Origin: Paenibacillus hamazuiensis
Lineage (GTDB): Bacteria > Bacillota > Bacilli > Paenibacillales > NBRC-103111
Direction: 5' to 3'
DNA length: 64,000 bases
Assembly: GCF_023276405.1 (NCBI RefSeq)
Contig: NZ_JALRMO010000001.1
Coordinates: 4,216,001 to 4,280,000 of the forward strand
Shown here: positions 8,454-16,634 of the stretch, one piece after another
Layout of the letters: every line of letters starts with the position of its first letter
How positions within the stretch are numbered: position 1 is the stretch's first letter
Notes under the pieces: generated by a model
Told to the model about the DNA's origin: nothing
Databases searched by the model: none
Seen by the model: the letters and a program-made list of their open reading frames with translations, nothing else
Made by a program: the position numbers and the translations under genes

Positions 8454-10103
8454 TCATTGATTGTTTACCTTGATATTGTCGAAGCTGACGCTGTTGCCGA
8501 ACCCGCCGCGCACGCCGACCGTACCGTTCGTATAAGTCGCATCGTCAAAGCTGATCTTCGGCGTTGTCATATCGCCAACGTACACTTTGATATTGCCGTT
8601 GTTTACAACCACTTTCATATGGTACCAGGTATTGACTGCGATCGCCGCATTCACCGTACTCAGCGGTGTCCAATTGTTGTTGAACCGCCCCAGCCAAACG
8701 AGGCCCTCCGTATCAATGCCGGCCCCATAACCCTTGAGGCTGTCCGTTCCCGTTGAAGGATTCGTCACGTTGAAGATCAGGCTGCCCTGACCTGCGTTAT
8801 TCAGCTTGATATCCCCTTCCAGCGTGTAGTTTCGGCCGGAAGGGTATGGGGTAAGAACCGACTTGTCCGCACTGCCCGAGGTCAGATTATACGTACCTCC
8901 GCTCACATTCCAGCTTCCCCCGTAACGAACCCAGCCGTTATCGTTCGAAGCAAAATCGTTGGTATACGCCGTCGTCAGCGTGCCGAACCGGACTTGAATA
9001 TTGTGCCCGCCGACGCTGCGGTCGACGGAATCAATAAACGCAATCTCGTTCGCCGCCGTTTGATAAATGGCTCCCCATAACGTATTGCCGAAAGCCGGCA
9101 CGTCGTTGTCGTACCAAGTATTGCCGAAGTCGTTGCTGATTGAAATCACGTTTGAATTCGAGCTAAGCACAAGTCTTCCGTCCGTCAAGGAAATAATGTA
9201 CGGCCCGCCGTGTTGATTGGTCGAAACTTTCGTGCCGATGCCGCTGGACCACGTCTTTCCGTCGCCGCTTTTTTTATAAAAAATGTTGCAGCCCTGCGTG
9301 CCGCATACTTCGAAAGATACGATGTACTGTCCATTCGCCATTTTCGTCCAAACAGGCATGCCGGGGCGGGATGCGGAGTTGCCCGGATCCCACGCTACAA
9401 AAATTTCGCTGCCCCAACTGGCTCCCCCGTTGGTGGAAATTTTCTCCGAAATGATCTGGCTGTAAGACGGATTTTCCGTCACGTGTTTCTCATTCGCATA
9501 CATCACCGCCAGCGAACCGTCGTTTAAAAAGCCCATATGCGGTTCGTAGACCCCTTTGTCCGGGTTGCCAAGAGATCCCGGTGTGCCGTTATTTTCATCG
9601 ATGGTGCTTAAATAACTCCAGTTCGATCCCCCATTCGTGCTTTTATACACTTTCAGCTGGTAAGATTCCTGCCAACGGACGGAGCGCATCGCAAGTAAAA
9701 TATCCCCGTTCGGCAGCTGCGCTAACTGGCCGTTATCCAGGTCCCGTCCGTCCTCCCAAAGCGTGGCCGCCAAGCTCCATGTCCGGCAGTTGTCCGTACT
9801 GCGGAACACCTGCAGGCGCGTGCCGCCCCACGATACCTTGGTATAACCGTTATTGTCATAAATCGCCGCGACGGCAAGCCAGTTTCCGTTAGCCAGCTTC
9901 AACATCCGCGGATATTCCGAGCCGAATGTACCGGGTCTGATTCCGCGGGCGTCGGGACCGGCATCCGTAAAGGTGTTGATGTTCGTCACCGTTGCCGTGG
10001 TTCCCCATGTAATAGGTCCATTCGAGGCGAAAACCGGGACCACGCCGATCACCATGAAGAAGATCAGCGTAACTGACAAAGCGGACAAACTTTTTTTAAC
10101 CAT
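8454..10103 (-). CDS. Secreted BNR-repeat beta-propeller glycosidase, probably GH93 exo-arabinanase-like, with C-terminal jelly-roll domain
   Basis: Secreted protein of 549 residues. A cleavable signal peptide (basic MVKK, hydrophobic core, VFA-S cleavage) carries no lipobox. Residues ~30-375 form a sialidase-fold propeller with repeated Asp-box motifs: STDNCRTW, STNGGSNW, STNGGASW, SGDGKTW and SNDFGNTW. Segments GVYEPHMGF, RPGMPVWTK and YIVSFEVCG place acidic residues as in GH93 exo-alpha-1,5-L-arabinanases, while the Arg triad typical of GH33 sialidases is not evident. GH93 is therefore preferred over sialidase, with moderate confidence. Residues ~380-549 are a LamG/CBM66-like beta-sandwich that probably binds carbohydrate. 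It is monocistronic, with a terminator on its 3' side and a palindrome-rich leader. Confidence 0.72.
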   Translation of the reverse strand: MVKKSLSALSVTLIFFMVIGVVPVFASNGPITWGTTATVTNINTFTDAGPDARGIRPGTFGSEYPRMLKLANGNWLAVAAIYDNNGYTKVSWGGTRLQVFRSTDNCRTWSLAATLWEDGRDLDNGQLAQLPNGDILLAMRSVRWQESYQLKVYKSTNGGSNWSYLSTIDENNGTPGSLGNPDKGVYEPHMGFLNDGSLAVMYANEKHVTENPSYSQIISEKISTNGGASWGSEIFVAWDPGNSASRPGMPVWTKMANGQYIVSFEVCGTQGCNIFYKKSGDGKTWSSGIGTKVSTNQHGGPYIISLTDGRLVLSSNSNVISISNDFGNTWYDNDVPAFGNTLWGAIYQTAANEIAFIDSVDRSVGGHNIQVRFGTLTTAYTNDFASNDNGWVRYGGSWNVSGGTYNLTSGSADKSVLTPYPSGRNYTLEGDIKLNNAGQGSLIFNVTNPSTGTDSLKGYGAGIDTEGLVWLGRFNNNWTPLSTVNAAIAVNTWYHMKVVVNNGNIKVYVGDMTTPKISFDDATYTNGTVGVRGGFGNSVSFDNIKVNNQ

Positions 10104-10438
10104 TCCATTACCTCCTCAAAAATAATAAAACACGGAGATCCGCCAGGCCTATCACGACTCCTTCTATTAAATGCCCCTCCTTCCAATCGAAAGTTTCCAC
10201 GCTGTAACCCCCTTACATGAACGTTTACAGCCATCCGACATGTAAGGGTTTACATTTCATAGTGTAACGATCCTCTCAGACTGCCAAAACCTAAAATCTG
10301 CACGCATTGGGTGAACAATATTATGATTTCCGGCGCTTCTCAAGCTTGCATTAAGAAACCAGGGGGACAAATTTACGATCGTCGCAAATTCAATCGAATC
10401 TTTCCTCGCTTCACGAAACTTCAACCCCGCGCCACGGG
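10104..10438. other. Intergenic region with promoter and leader of the GH93-like gene
   Basis: About 335 bases without a credible gene. It holds the ribosome binding site of the secreted enzyme (GGAGGTAATGG just before the start) and a cluster of TGTAA/TTACA half-sites at 10203-10254, listed separately. The remainder shows no further structure that I can support. Confidence 0.5.
10203..10254. promoter_or_regulatory. Cluster of TGTAA-N4/5-TTACA palindromes
   Basis: TGTAACCCCCTTACA (10203-10217) and TGTAAGGGTTTACA (10241-10254) are near-perfect inverted repeats, with a related ATGAACGTTTACA between them (10217-10229). The second resembles a catabolite-responsive (cre) element apart from GG in place of the central CG. 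Its position about 100-150 bases before the GH93-like gene suggests regulation; the binding protein is unknown. Confidence 0.45.
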
Positions 10439-10471
10439 AAAAAGCCCGGGTGGGAATCTCCCACTCCGGGC
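10439..10471 (-). terminator. Rho-independent terminator of the second transporter operon
   Basis: GC-rich stem GCCCGG..GTGGGA pairing with TCCCAC..CCGGGC (10444-10471, one bulged base) followed on the minus strand by TTTTT. It lies 55 bases past the permease stop at 10527. Confidence 0.85.
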
Positions 10472-10526
10472 ATGTTTGCTTCTGCTCGCGCCGCTTGGAT
10501 GCCGCCTGTCCTTTGTCCTTGGATGC

Positions 10527-11408
10527 CTATCCCTTCACCGATCCCGCCGCGATCCCTTCCACGATCCGGTTGCTGAGCAGGATGAAAGCGAGCAGGATCG
10601 GAATGATGCTGATCATAAGCGTAGCGCCGATCGCCCCCCAGTCCGTCGTATACTGACCGACGAAATTTTGCACCCCGACGGTTAACGTCTTGAATTTGTC
10701 CGAGCTGATGAACGTATTGACGAAAATAAACTCGTTCCAGTTATAGATCATGTTGATGATAACCGCGGTTGAAATGACCGATGCCGTCATCGGCAGCGTT
10801 ATGCCGGCAAACAGCCGATACACGGAGCAGCCGTCCATAACGGCCGCCTCCTCCACCTCCCGCGGAAGCGTGTAATAAAAGCCCAGCTTGATCATAATCG
10901 TAATCGGTAAATTAAACGCGATATACGACAAAATGACCGACATCGGCTGATTGGTCAGATGCAGCTTGGTAAACAGGCTGAACAGCGGAATCAGCGTGGA
11001 GTGCACGGGAATCATCAGCCCCACCATAAACAAACCCAGCACGAACGATCGCAGCCGCCACTTCATTCGCGTCACGGCGAACGTCACGAAGCTGGCAAGC
11101 AGCACGGTCACCGCAACGGCGACCACCGTCATCCAGACGCTGTTGAAAAAGTACGTGCTGATATGCCCCTGGGTCCATACCTTCTCATAATTTTCCCAGC
11201 GCAGCTTTTCCGGCAGGGCAAAAGGCGCCAGGTTGAATACTTCCTGGCTGTTTTTCAACGAAAACAACAGCAGCCACAAAAGGGGAAGCACCTGAATGGC
11301 GGCAATTCCCGCCAGCGCGATATATAAAATGCCGTACCCGAGGCGGCCCGGCAGCCTGCCGGACCAGGCGGCCGGCTTCGCCGCATATCCCATCGTCTCG
11401 TTTCTCAT
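10527..11408 (-). CDS. Sugar ABC transporter permease, MalG/CUT1 type
   Basis: Membrane subunit of 293 residues with six membrane segments, an EAA loop reading EAAVMDGCSVYRLFAGITLP, and C-terminal GIAAGSVKG. The start is the ATG at 11408, which has AGGAG 7 bases upstream. The frame is open much further upstream, but that extension overlaps the partner permease and reads as non-protein-like Arg/His-rich sequence, so it is excluded. It is the last gene of a binding protein-permease-permease unit and lies 17 bp after its partner. Confidence 0.92.
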   Translation of the reverse strand: MRNETMGYAAKPAAWSGRLPGRLGYGILYIALAGIAAIQVLPLLWLLLFSLKNSQEVFNLAPFALPEKLRWENYEKVWTQGHISTYFFNSVWMTVVAVAVTVLLASFVTFAVTRMKWRLRSFVLGLFMVGLMIPVHSTLIPLFSLFTKLHLTNQPMSVILSYIAFNLPITIMIKLGFYYTLPREVEEAAVMDGCSVYRLFAGITLPMTASVISTAVIINMIYNWNEFIFVNTFISSDKFKTLTVGVQNFVGQYTTDWGAIGATLMISIIPILLAFILLSNRIVEGIAAGSVKG

Positions 11409-11425
11409 CGGAGTCTCCTTTTCCG

Positions 11426-12307
11426 TCACGAATATTGAATCGTTTCTTTCCCGGCGGTCGCTTTGCGGATCAACCATGTCATGAACAAGCAGATGAGCAG
11501 CAGGAAAAAGCCGATAGCGCTGGCATATCCGAAATCGTAGCCGCTGAACGCTTTGCGATACATGTACGAGGCCATCACTTCGCTGGCGCCGTTCGGTCCC
11601 CCGCCGGTCATGACGTAAATCAGGTCGAAATATTTCAACGAGCCTACGACCGCAAGGACGATCGTCACTTTGAAGATTTCGGCGATGAGCGGAATGCGGA
11701 TTGCAAAGGCGATGCGCCACGGGCCGGCGCCGTCGATGCGGGCCGATTCGATCAGAGAGGCGGGCACATTTTTCAGGGCGGCATAATAGATCAAGATGTA
11801 AAACCCCGCGTACTGCCACAGAATCGGAATGAAGATCGCATAGAGCACGATGGACGGGTCGGACAGCCATTCCGGCGTGTGCTCCACCCCGAGCGAGACC
11901 AGCATCCGGTTCAGGATGCCGCTGGTCGGGTGGAATATTTTCAACCAGAGCTGGGCAATCGCGACGGAGGACAGCAGCATCGGGATCAGATACAGCTTGC
12001 GCAGCAAACCCGCCCCCCGGATTTGCGCCGACAGGATCAGCGCAACGAGCAAGTAGACCAGCAGGCTGAGCGCCGAAAATACCGCCAGCAAAAACGAATG
12101 CTTGACGCTGTTCCAAAACAGGCTGTCGCGGAGCAGCTCCTTATAGTTGGCGAGGCCGATGTATGTCATCTTGCCGACGCCGTCCCACTTCATCAGACCG
12201 TAGAAACCTGTTAAAACGATCGGCATATAGATGAGGGCGGCGATCAGCAGCAGCGAAGGCAGTACAAACAACGCCACGACGGTTTTGTTGGACATGACTT
12301 TATCCAC
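11426..12307 (-). CDS. Sugar ABC transporter permease, MalF/CUT1 type
   Basis: Membrane subunit with six membrane segments, an EAA loop around SLIESARIDGAGPWRIAFAI, and the MalF-type segment VMTGGGPNGASEVM. A GTG at 12307 (protein beginning VDKVMSNKTV) is the best start because GGAGAG precedes it by about 6 bases. The first ATG in frame, at 12343, falls inside the upstream hairpin and has no ribosome binding site. With this start both permeases of the unit are 293 residues. The EAA loop begins ESA instead of EAA, a common variation. Confidence 0.9.
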   Translation of the reverse strand: MDKVMSNKTVVALFVLPSLLLIAALIYMPIVLTGFYGLMKWDGVGKMTYIGLANYKELLRDSLFWNSVKHSFLLAVFSALSLLVYLLVALILSAQIRGAGLLRKLYLIPMLLSSVAIAQLWLKIFHPTSGILNRMLVSLGVEHTPEWLSDPSIVLYAIFIPILWQYAGFYILIYYAALKNVPASLIESARIDGAGPWRIAFAIRIPLIAEIFKVTIVLAVVGSLKYFDLIYVMTGGGPNGASEVMASYMYRKAFSGYDFGYASAIGFFLLLICLFMTWLIRKATAGKETIQYS

Positions 12308-12334
12308 ATGTTTCTCTCCTTCCACAGCGAAAAG

Positions 12335-12368
12335 AAAGAACATACCGCGAATAGGGGATATGTTCTTT
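12335..12368 (-). terminator. Intercistronic stem-loop between binding protein and permease genes
   Basis: Perfect 10-bp stem AAAGAACATA/TATGTTCTTT (12335-12344 with 12359-12368), with extra CC/GG pairing inside, followed on the minus strand by TTTCGC. It sits 20 bases past the binding protein stop and just before the permease start, like the hairpin at 6840-6882. It probably reduces permease expression. Confidence 0.65.
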
Positions 12369-12387
12369 CCGTATCCGTCTTGCCCGC

Positions 12388-13740
12388 TTATTTACCGGCT
12401 TCTTTAGCCAACGATTCCTCGTGTTTCTTCGCGAATTCCTCCGGTGTCGCCGCCTTGCCGAACAGCGCCTGAATCATATTCAAGTGCACCTCCGCGGATG
12501 CCGGCTTCATCTGGACATCGGCAAACAACGTCAGATTGCTCGACTTGTTCAGCTCATTAAGCAGATCGATGTACAGCTGCGGCAGCTTCACCTTGGAGGT
12601 GTCCACCTTCGTGGCCGGAATGACGCCGGCTTCGGAGATGGCGAGCTCTCCCCATTTTTGCACGAAGAAGCTGACGAATTTTTTCGCCTCATCCTTTACC
12701 TTTGAGTTGTTCGCGACGAACAGTCCTACGCCCGGTCCTCCGACCCAGCTGTCGACGTTGCCTTTGCCGCCGTCCACCGTCGGGAATTTGAAAAATCCGA
12801 TCTGGTCCTTGAACGACTGCGGCACGTCCTTGTTGGTCGTGTAGTTCGGCAGCTCCCACGTGCCCATCATATACATGGCGGCTTTGCTGTTCATGAATTC
12901 GGTTTTCCCTTCGTCATTGGAAAGGCCGTTAAAGCCTTTATTAAAAGCGTTCATGTCGACCAGCCCGGTAATTTCTTGAGCGGCGCGGATGAGGCTCGGA
13001 TCGTTAAACGATCCGCTGCGGTCGATCGCTTTTTTGAGCGCGTCCGGCCCGCCGATGCGGTCAGCCAAATACATGTACCATAATGAGCCGGTCCAGCGGT
13101 CTTTGTTGCCCAGAGCAATAGGGGTGACGCCGTTTGAGGCGAGCGTCTTGACGATCGTTTTGAACTCCTCGTACGTCTTCGGAGGCTGCAGGTTGTATTT
13201 GGCGAAAATCGCCTTGTTGTAATAAACCGGAACGATGTTCAGCTCGACGGGAAGCGCATACGTTTTGCCGCCAAACGCATAAGCTTCGGTAGTGCCTTTG
13301 ACGAATTTGTCCTTGAGCTCGCCCTGCAGCAGGTCGTCGACCGGGGCAAACATATCGCCTTTGACATACGGCTCCATGTAACCGGCCGCCCATGTCATTC
13401 CCACATCGGGAAGAGCGTTGGAGGTGGACAACACCTTCATTTTGTTTTTATACTGCTCGTTTTCGAGAATCTCCTGTTCGATCGTCACGTTCGGATGTGA
13501 AGTTTGGTAATCCTTAATGATGTCGCCCACGATTTTGTTCTGCGTGGCCGAGCTTCCTGCAGGCCATAGGTGCATCATTTTGATCGTCACCTTGGAGCCT
13601 GCGCTGCTACCGCTGCCTCCGCCGCTTCCGCCCGTCCCGCTTGCCGCCGAATTTCCCTCCGTGCTCGAGCAGCCCGCAAGCACCGTCGTCAGTCCGACTG
13701 CAATTGCCATAGCTGTTGTAAGCGCTTTTCCCGATTTCAT
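12388..13740 (-). CDS. Sugar-binding lipoprotein (CUT1 ABC transporter, SBP family 1)
   Basis: Extracellular solute-binding protein of 450 residues. The leader ends in lipobox TVLAGC and is followed by a Gly/Ser-rich spacer (residues ~30-50) that lifts the domain off the membrane. The mature domain has the typical LPVELNIVPVYYNKAIFAKY segment and the GTWELPNY segment that lines the cleft in this family. It begins a three-gene transporter operon ending at 10527. A regulator/kinase pair of the YesMN type lies immediately upstream in the same orientation, separated by 103 bp carrying a cre-like palindrome, so both carbon catabolite repression and specific induction are plausible. Confidence 0.93.
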   Translation of the reverse strand: MKSGKALTTAMAIAVGLTTVLAGCSSTEGNSAASGTGGSGGGSGSSAGSKVTIKMMHLWPAGSSATQNKIVGDIIKDYQTSHPNVTIEQEILENEQYKNKMKVLSTSNALPDVGMTWAAGYMEPYVKGDMFAPVDDLLQGELKDKFVKGTTEAYAFGGKTYALPVELNIVPVYYNKAIFAKYNLQPPKTYEEFKTIVKTLASNGVTPIALGNKDRWTGSLWYMYLADRIGGPDALKKAIDRSGSFNDPSLIRAAQEITGLVDMNAFNKGFNGLSNDEGKTEFMNSKAAMYMMGTWELPNYTTNKDVPQSFKDQIGFFKFPTVDGGKGNVDSWVGGPGVGLFVANNSKVKDEAKKFVSFFVQKWGELAISEAGVIPATKVDTSKVKLPQLYIDLLNELNKSSNLTLFADVQMKPASAEVHLNMIQALFGKAATPEEFAKKHEESLAKEAGK

Positions 13741-13783
13741 CGATCATTCCCCCTAAGACAAAAGTCATTCATTCCGTTTACAA

Positions 13784-13798
13784 TTGTAGCGCTTACAA
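13784..13798. promoter_or_regulatory. cre-like palindrome upstream of the binding protein gene
   Basis: TTGTAGCGCTTACAA is a near-perfect palindrome that differs from an ideal cre (TTGTAAGCGCTTACAA) by one missing base. It is 44-58 bases before the start of the 12388-13740 gene, a position suited to CcpA-type repression or another LacI-family repressor. Which regulator binds is not known. Confidence 0.5.
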
Positions 13799-13843
13799 GG
13801 GAAGACCAGTAGGTCACAACCATCGGGAAAAATTCCACGATTT

Positions 13844-14638
13844 TTAGATTTTGCCTTCGTCGCCGGCGACCTCCTTGCGGTATTGGCTCGGACTCTTCCC
13901 TTCGTATTCTTTGAACAGCTTGATAAAATATTTGGCCGTCTGATATCCGACCTGCTCCGAAATATCGGCAATCGGCAGCCGCGTCTGGATCAGCAGCTCT
14001 TTCGCTTTTTGCAGCCGGCTCCGCGCGACGTATTCGCTGAAGGTGAGTCCGGTCTGTTCTTTAAAAAGCGCGCTGAAATAACTCGGGTTCAGATGAATGT
14101 GGCCGGCTACCTCGCGCATGCCGAGCGGCGCCCGCAAATTTGCTTCGACGTACCTTACGGCTTGCTGTATGGGCGCACTGTACTGCCTCTCCTGCTTGGC
14201 GCTCATCAGGAGCGGATCCGCCATTTTTTCCAGAGCCTCCACCCATTCGCGGTCTTCTTCGATTCGCAGAGCCTGCTCGACGGCATCCAGCAGTTTGCGT
14301 TTATGGATCGGCTTGAGCAAATAGTTGACGACCCCGAGCTGAATTGCGGTCTGCGCATATTGAAAATCGGGGTGCCCCGAGATGACGATCACAACCAGCT
14401 TCTGCCCCTGGGAGCGCAGCTTCTCCACCATATCCAGTCCGCTCAGCTCCGGCATCCGAATATCGGTAATGAGCAGGTGAACCGGCCGGCCGTTTAAAAT
14501 CGCCAGCGCCTCCGCCCCGCTGCCCGCGCATACAATGTGGTGGCGGCCCGCCGACCAAGCCTCCAGCGTTTTCCCGATCCCGGTTCGGGTGAGCGGTTCG
14601 TCGTCCACGACAAGAATCGTTTTTTCTTTATGTATCAA
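13844..14638 (-). CDS. Short AraC-type response regulator
   Basis: Response regulator of 264 residues, much shorter than the usual ~500-residue YesN form. The receiver (residues 1-~125) has the Asp in LLITDIRMPELSG and the Lys in NYLLKPIHK. It is joined almost directly to an AraC double helix-turn-helix domain (HIHLNPSYFSALFKEQTG and IADISEQVGYQTAKYFIKLF). The start is TTG at 14638, 7 bases after AGGAGGGG and inside the 3' end of the kinase gene, giving an 11-base overlap and probable translational coupling. Its likely target is the adjacent transporter promoter upstream of 13740. Confidence 0.92.
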   Translation of the reverse strand: MIHKEKTILVVDDEPLTRTGIGKTLEAWSAGRHHIVCAGSGAEALAILNGRPVHLLITDIRMPELSGLDMVEKLRSQGQKLVVIVISGHPDFQYAQTAIQLGVVNYLLKPIHKRKLLDAVEQALRIEEDREWVEALEKMADPLLMSAKQERQYSAPIQQAVRYVEANLRAPLGMREVAGHIHLNPSYFSALFKEQTGLTFSEYVARSRLQKAKELLIQTRLPIADISEQVGYQTAKYFIKLFKEYEGKSPSQYRKEVAGDEGKI

Positions 14639-16400
14639 AATGAATCCCCTCCTCTTCGGCCGGAATATCGAAGCTGACCGTCGTCCCGCGCCCGGGCTCG
14701 CTGCGGATGCTTAGCCCATGACCGCCGGCGCCGGGCGGCGCATAATACAGCTGAAGACGCCGCTGCACATTGGATAGGCCCATGCCCTTTCCTTTCCCGG
14801 GCAGGGCGCGGCCCGAAGCCATCGCTTCCTGGACTTCCCGGCAGCGCGCCTCCTCCATGCCCGGTCCGTCATCGTTCACCGCTATCCGTACGGCGCGGCC
14901 GTCCGATGGCGACCATGCGGCGGTGACGACAACGGTTCCTTGACGCGTCTTTCCTTCGAGCCCGTGAACGATAGCGTTTTCCACCAATGGCTGAATGAGC
15001 AGCTTGGGCATGCTGACGGTGCGGCAGCCGTGCTCCACCCGGATGTCCCACGTCAAGCGGGAGCCGAACCGTACGCTCATGATGCTCAAGTATCTCTCGA
15101 CATGCTCAAGCTCTTCGCCGACGGTCACCCATTCGTCTTTGTCCGCCACCCCGATGACGTAGCGGAACAGCTCGGACATGGCGATCACCAGGTCGGCCAG
15201 CTCCTCCTGCTCCTTCTCCTGAAGCGACCAGTACAGCGCTTCCAGCGTGTTGTACAAAAAATGCGGGTTGATCTGCGCCTGCAGCGCCTGCAGCTCCGTC
15301 CGGCTTTGCAGCATTTCCTTCTCGTAAACGAGCTTGATCAGCCCATTGATATGATCGACCATCTGATTGTATGTCGCATTCAGATCATTGATTTCCGATG
15401 TGAAGGAAACGGCGGAATTCGGCGTCAGTACGCCCTGCCGCGTATTCCGCATGGCCCTCATCAGCTTTTTGAGCGGGCGCGTAATCATGGTCGAAAGGAG
15501 AAACGATAAGATGATAAACAGCAGGGAGCCTACCGCCCCGGCTGCAATGATAGCCAGACGCAATACGGATATCCCCTCGGTGATATCGCTGAGCGGATAT
15601 AAGATCATCAGCATCCATCCGGTTTGCTCGGAACGCTGCTTGACCAGGATGTACCGCTGACCTTCCCACGTCACCGTTTGCGAATCGGCACCGGCGAGCT
15701 CGCCCAAATCGGCCCGCATCGGCCCGCTCGCCACGACGGGCTTCGCCGAAGCGTCGGTGAGCAGCATGATTTCCGGATGCCCTTCGTCCGAAAAACCCGC
15801 CTGATACTGAAAATAACTCCTTTCCAACCGAACCAGCAAGTATCCCCCGCTCGAAAACCATTGATCGATCAAGTTAATGCGGCGAATGGCCAGAACGGAC
15901 TCCGGATCTTTCGGGTCGATGCCGATCCAAACAAGCTTGCCCTTTTCTTTTTCCGCCAGATCGATCCATTCTCCTCCCACCCGGTCCGACAATCTTTGAT
16001 CGTCCAGCGGGTAAAGACGCAAGTGGTCCTTCGTATATACTTCAACGCTGCTGACCCCGCTCGAATAAGCCTGTATCTTGTTTGCCGTCTGCATGAGCGA
16101 TTGCCTTTGCCCGAAGCTTGCCGTTTTCCCGTTTGCGGTGGACAGCATCAACTGCTGCAAAAGCGAATCGTTCACAGCCTGCGTCGTCAGCGTCTCGATC
16201 TGGTTGACAAGCGCTTCCAATCTACCGTTCGCCTGGATCGCCGTTTGTTTTATCTGTTTCTCGGCTTTATTTTTTAATAGAGTCGAGGCTGACTGAAAGG
16301 TGATGACGCCGGCGCAAACCAAAACAACAATCATGACGGAAACGAATCCGGCCAGCATCTGATTGCGCAGTGTATTCCATTTTGCCGCTCTATGCCACAC
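14628..16400 (-). CDS. YesM-like membrane sensor histidine kinase
   Basis: Sensor kinase of 590 residues. It has a membrane helix near 15-35, an extracytoplasmic sensing region to about 280, a second membrane helix near 285-310, a HAMP-type linker, the phospho-acceptor motif QINPHFLYNTLEALYW, and an ATPase domain with QPLVENAIVHGL and NDDGPGMEEA. It starts with GTG at 16400, about 8 bases after GGAGGGGG. The stop overlaps the regulator start by 11 bases. The pair is transcribed toward, and probably controls, the transporter at 10527-13740. Confidence 0.92.
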   Translation of the reverse strand: MWHRAAKWNTLRNQMLAGFVSVMIVVLVCAGVITFQSASTLLKNKAEKQIKQTAIQANGRLEALVNQIETLTTQAVNDSLLQQLMLSTANGKTASFGQRQSLMQTANKIQAYSSGVSSVEVYTKDHLRLYPLDDQRLSDRVGGEWIDLAEKEKGKLVWIGIDPKDPESVLAIRRINLIDQWFSSGGYLLVRLERSYFQYQAGFSDEGHPEIMLLTDASAKPVVASGPMRADLGELAGADSQTVTWEGQRYILVKQRSEQTGWMLMILYPLSDITEGISVLRLAIIAAGAVGSLLFIILSFLLSTMITRPLKKLMRAMRNTRQGVLTPNSAVSFTSEINDLNATYNQMVDHINGLIKLVYEKEMLQSRTELQALQAQINPHFLYNTLEALYWSLQEKEQEELADLVIAMSELFRYVIGVADKDEWVTVGEELEHVERYLSIMSVRFGSRLTWDIRVEHGCRTVSMPKLLIQPLVENAIVHGLEGKTRQGTVVVTAAWSPSDGRAVRIAVNDDGPGMEEARCREVQEAMASGRALPGKGKGMGLSNVQRRLQLYYAPPGAGGHGLSIRSEPGRGTTVSFDIPAEEEGIHFDT

Positions 16401-16555
16401 TTGAATGCCCCCTCCTTGCCGCTGCCCGAGGCTCCTCCGGACCGAATATCCCCGACCTAAAAAGAATGGTACAGGTACCCGGAGATACAGTCAAGGATTG
16501 AAGTGCCTTCGCCTGGTATAAAGCCTGTTGAAAACAGATGCAGCACATACAGTAA

Positions 16556-16580
16556 ACCCGGTCTGCACTGCAGACCGGGT
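16556..16580 (-). terminator. Strong stem-loop after the Rieske oxygenase gene
   Basis: Perfect 11-bp inverted repeat ACCCGGTCTGC/GCAGACCGGGT with a 3-base loop. On the minus strand it is followed by TTACTG, so the T-tract is poor. It lies 55 bases past the oxygenase stop and before the kinase gene. Termination is likely but the weak tail leaves doubt. Confidence 0.6.
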
Positions 16581-16634
16581 CGGAAATAAAGTTGTATGCT
16601 TCACCGTTTTGCCTTAAAAACTCATCACCGTTTA

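Noticed and set aside
8454-10103. Sialidase (GH33) call based on Asp-box repeats
   Set aside because: Asp boxes occur in several propeller families; the Arg triad and FRIP-type motif of GH33 are not visible, while GH93-like segments are.
11409-12116. N-terminal extension of the 10527-11408 permease
   Set aside because: It overlaps the partner permease in another frame, is Arg/His/Asp-rich and non-membrane-like, and the internal ATG at 11408 has an excellent ribosome binding site.
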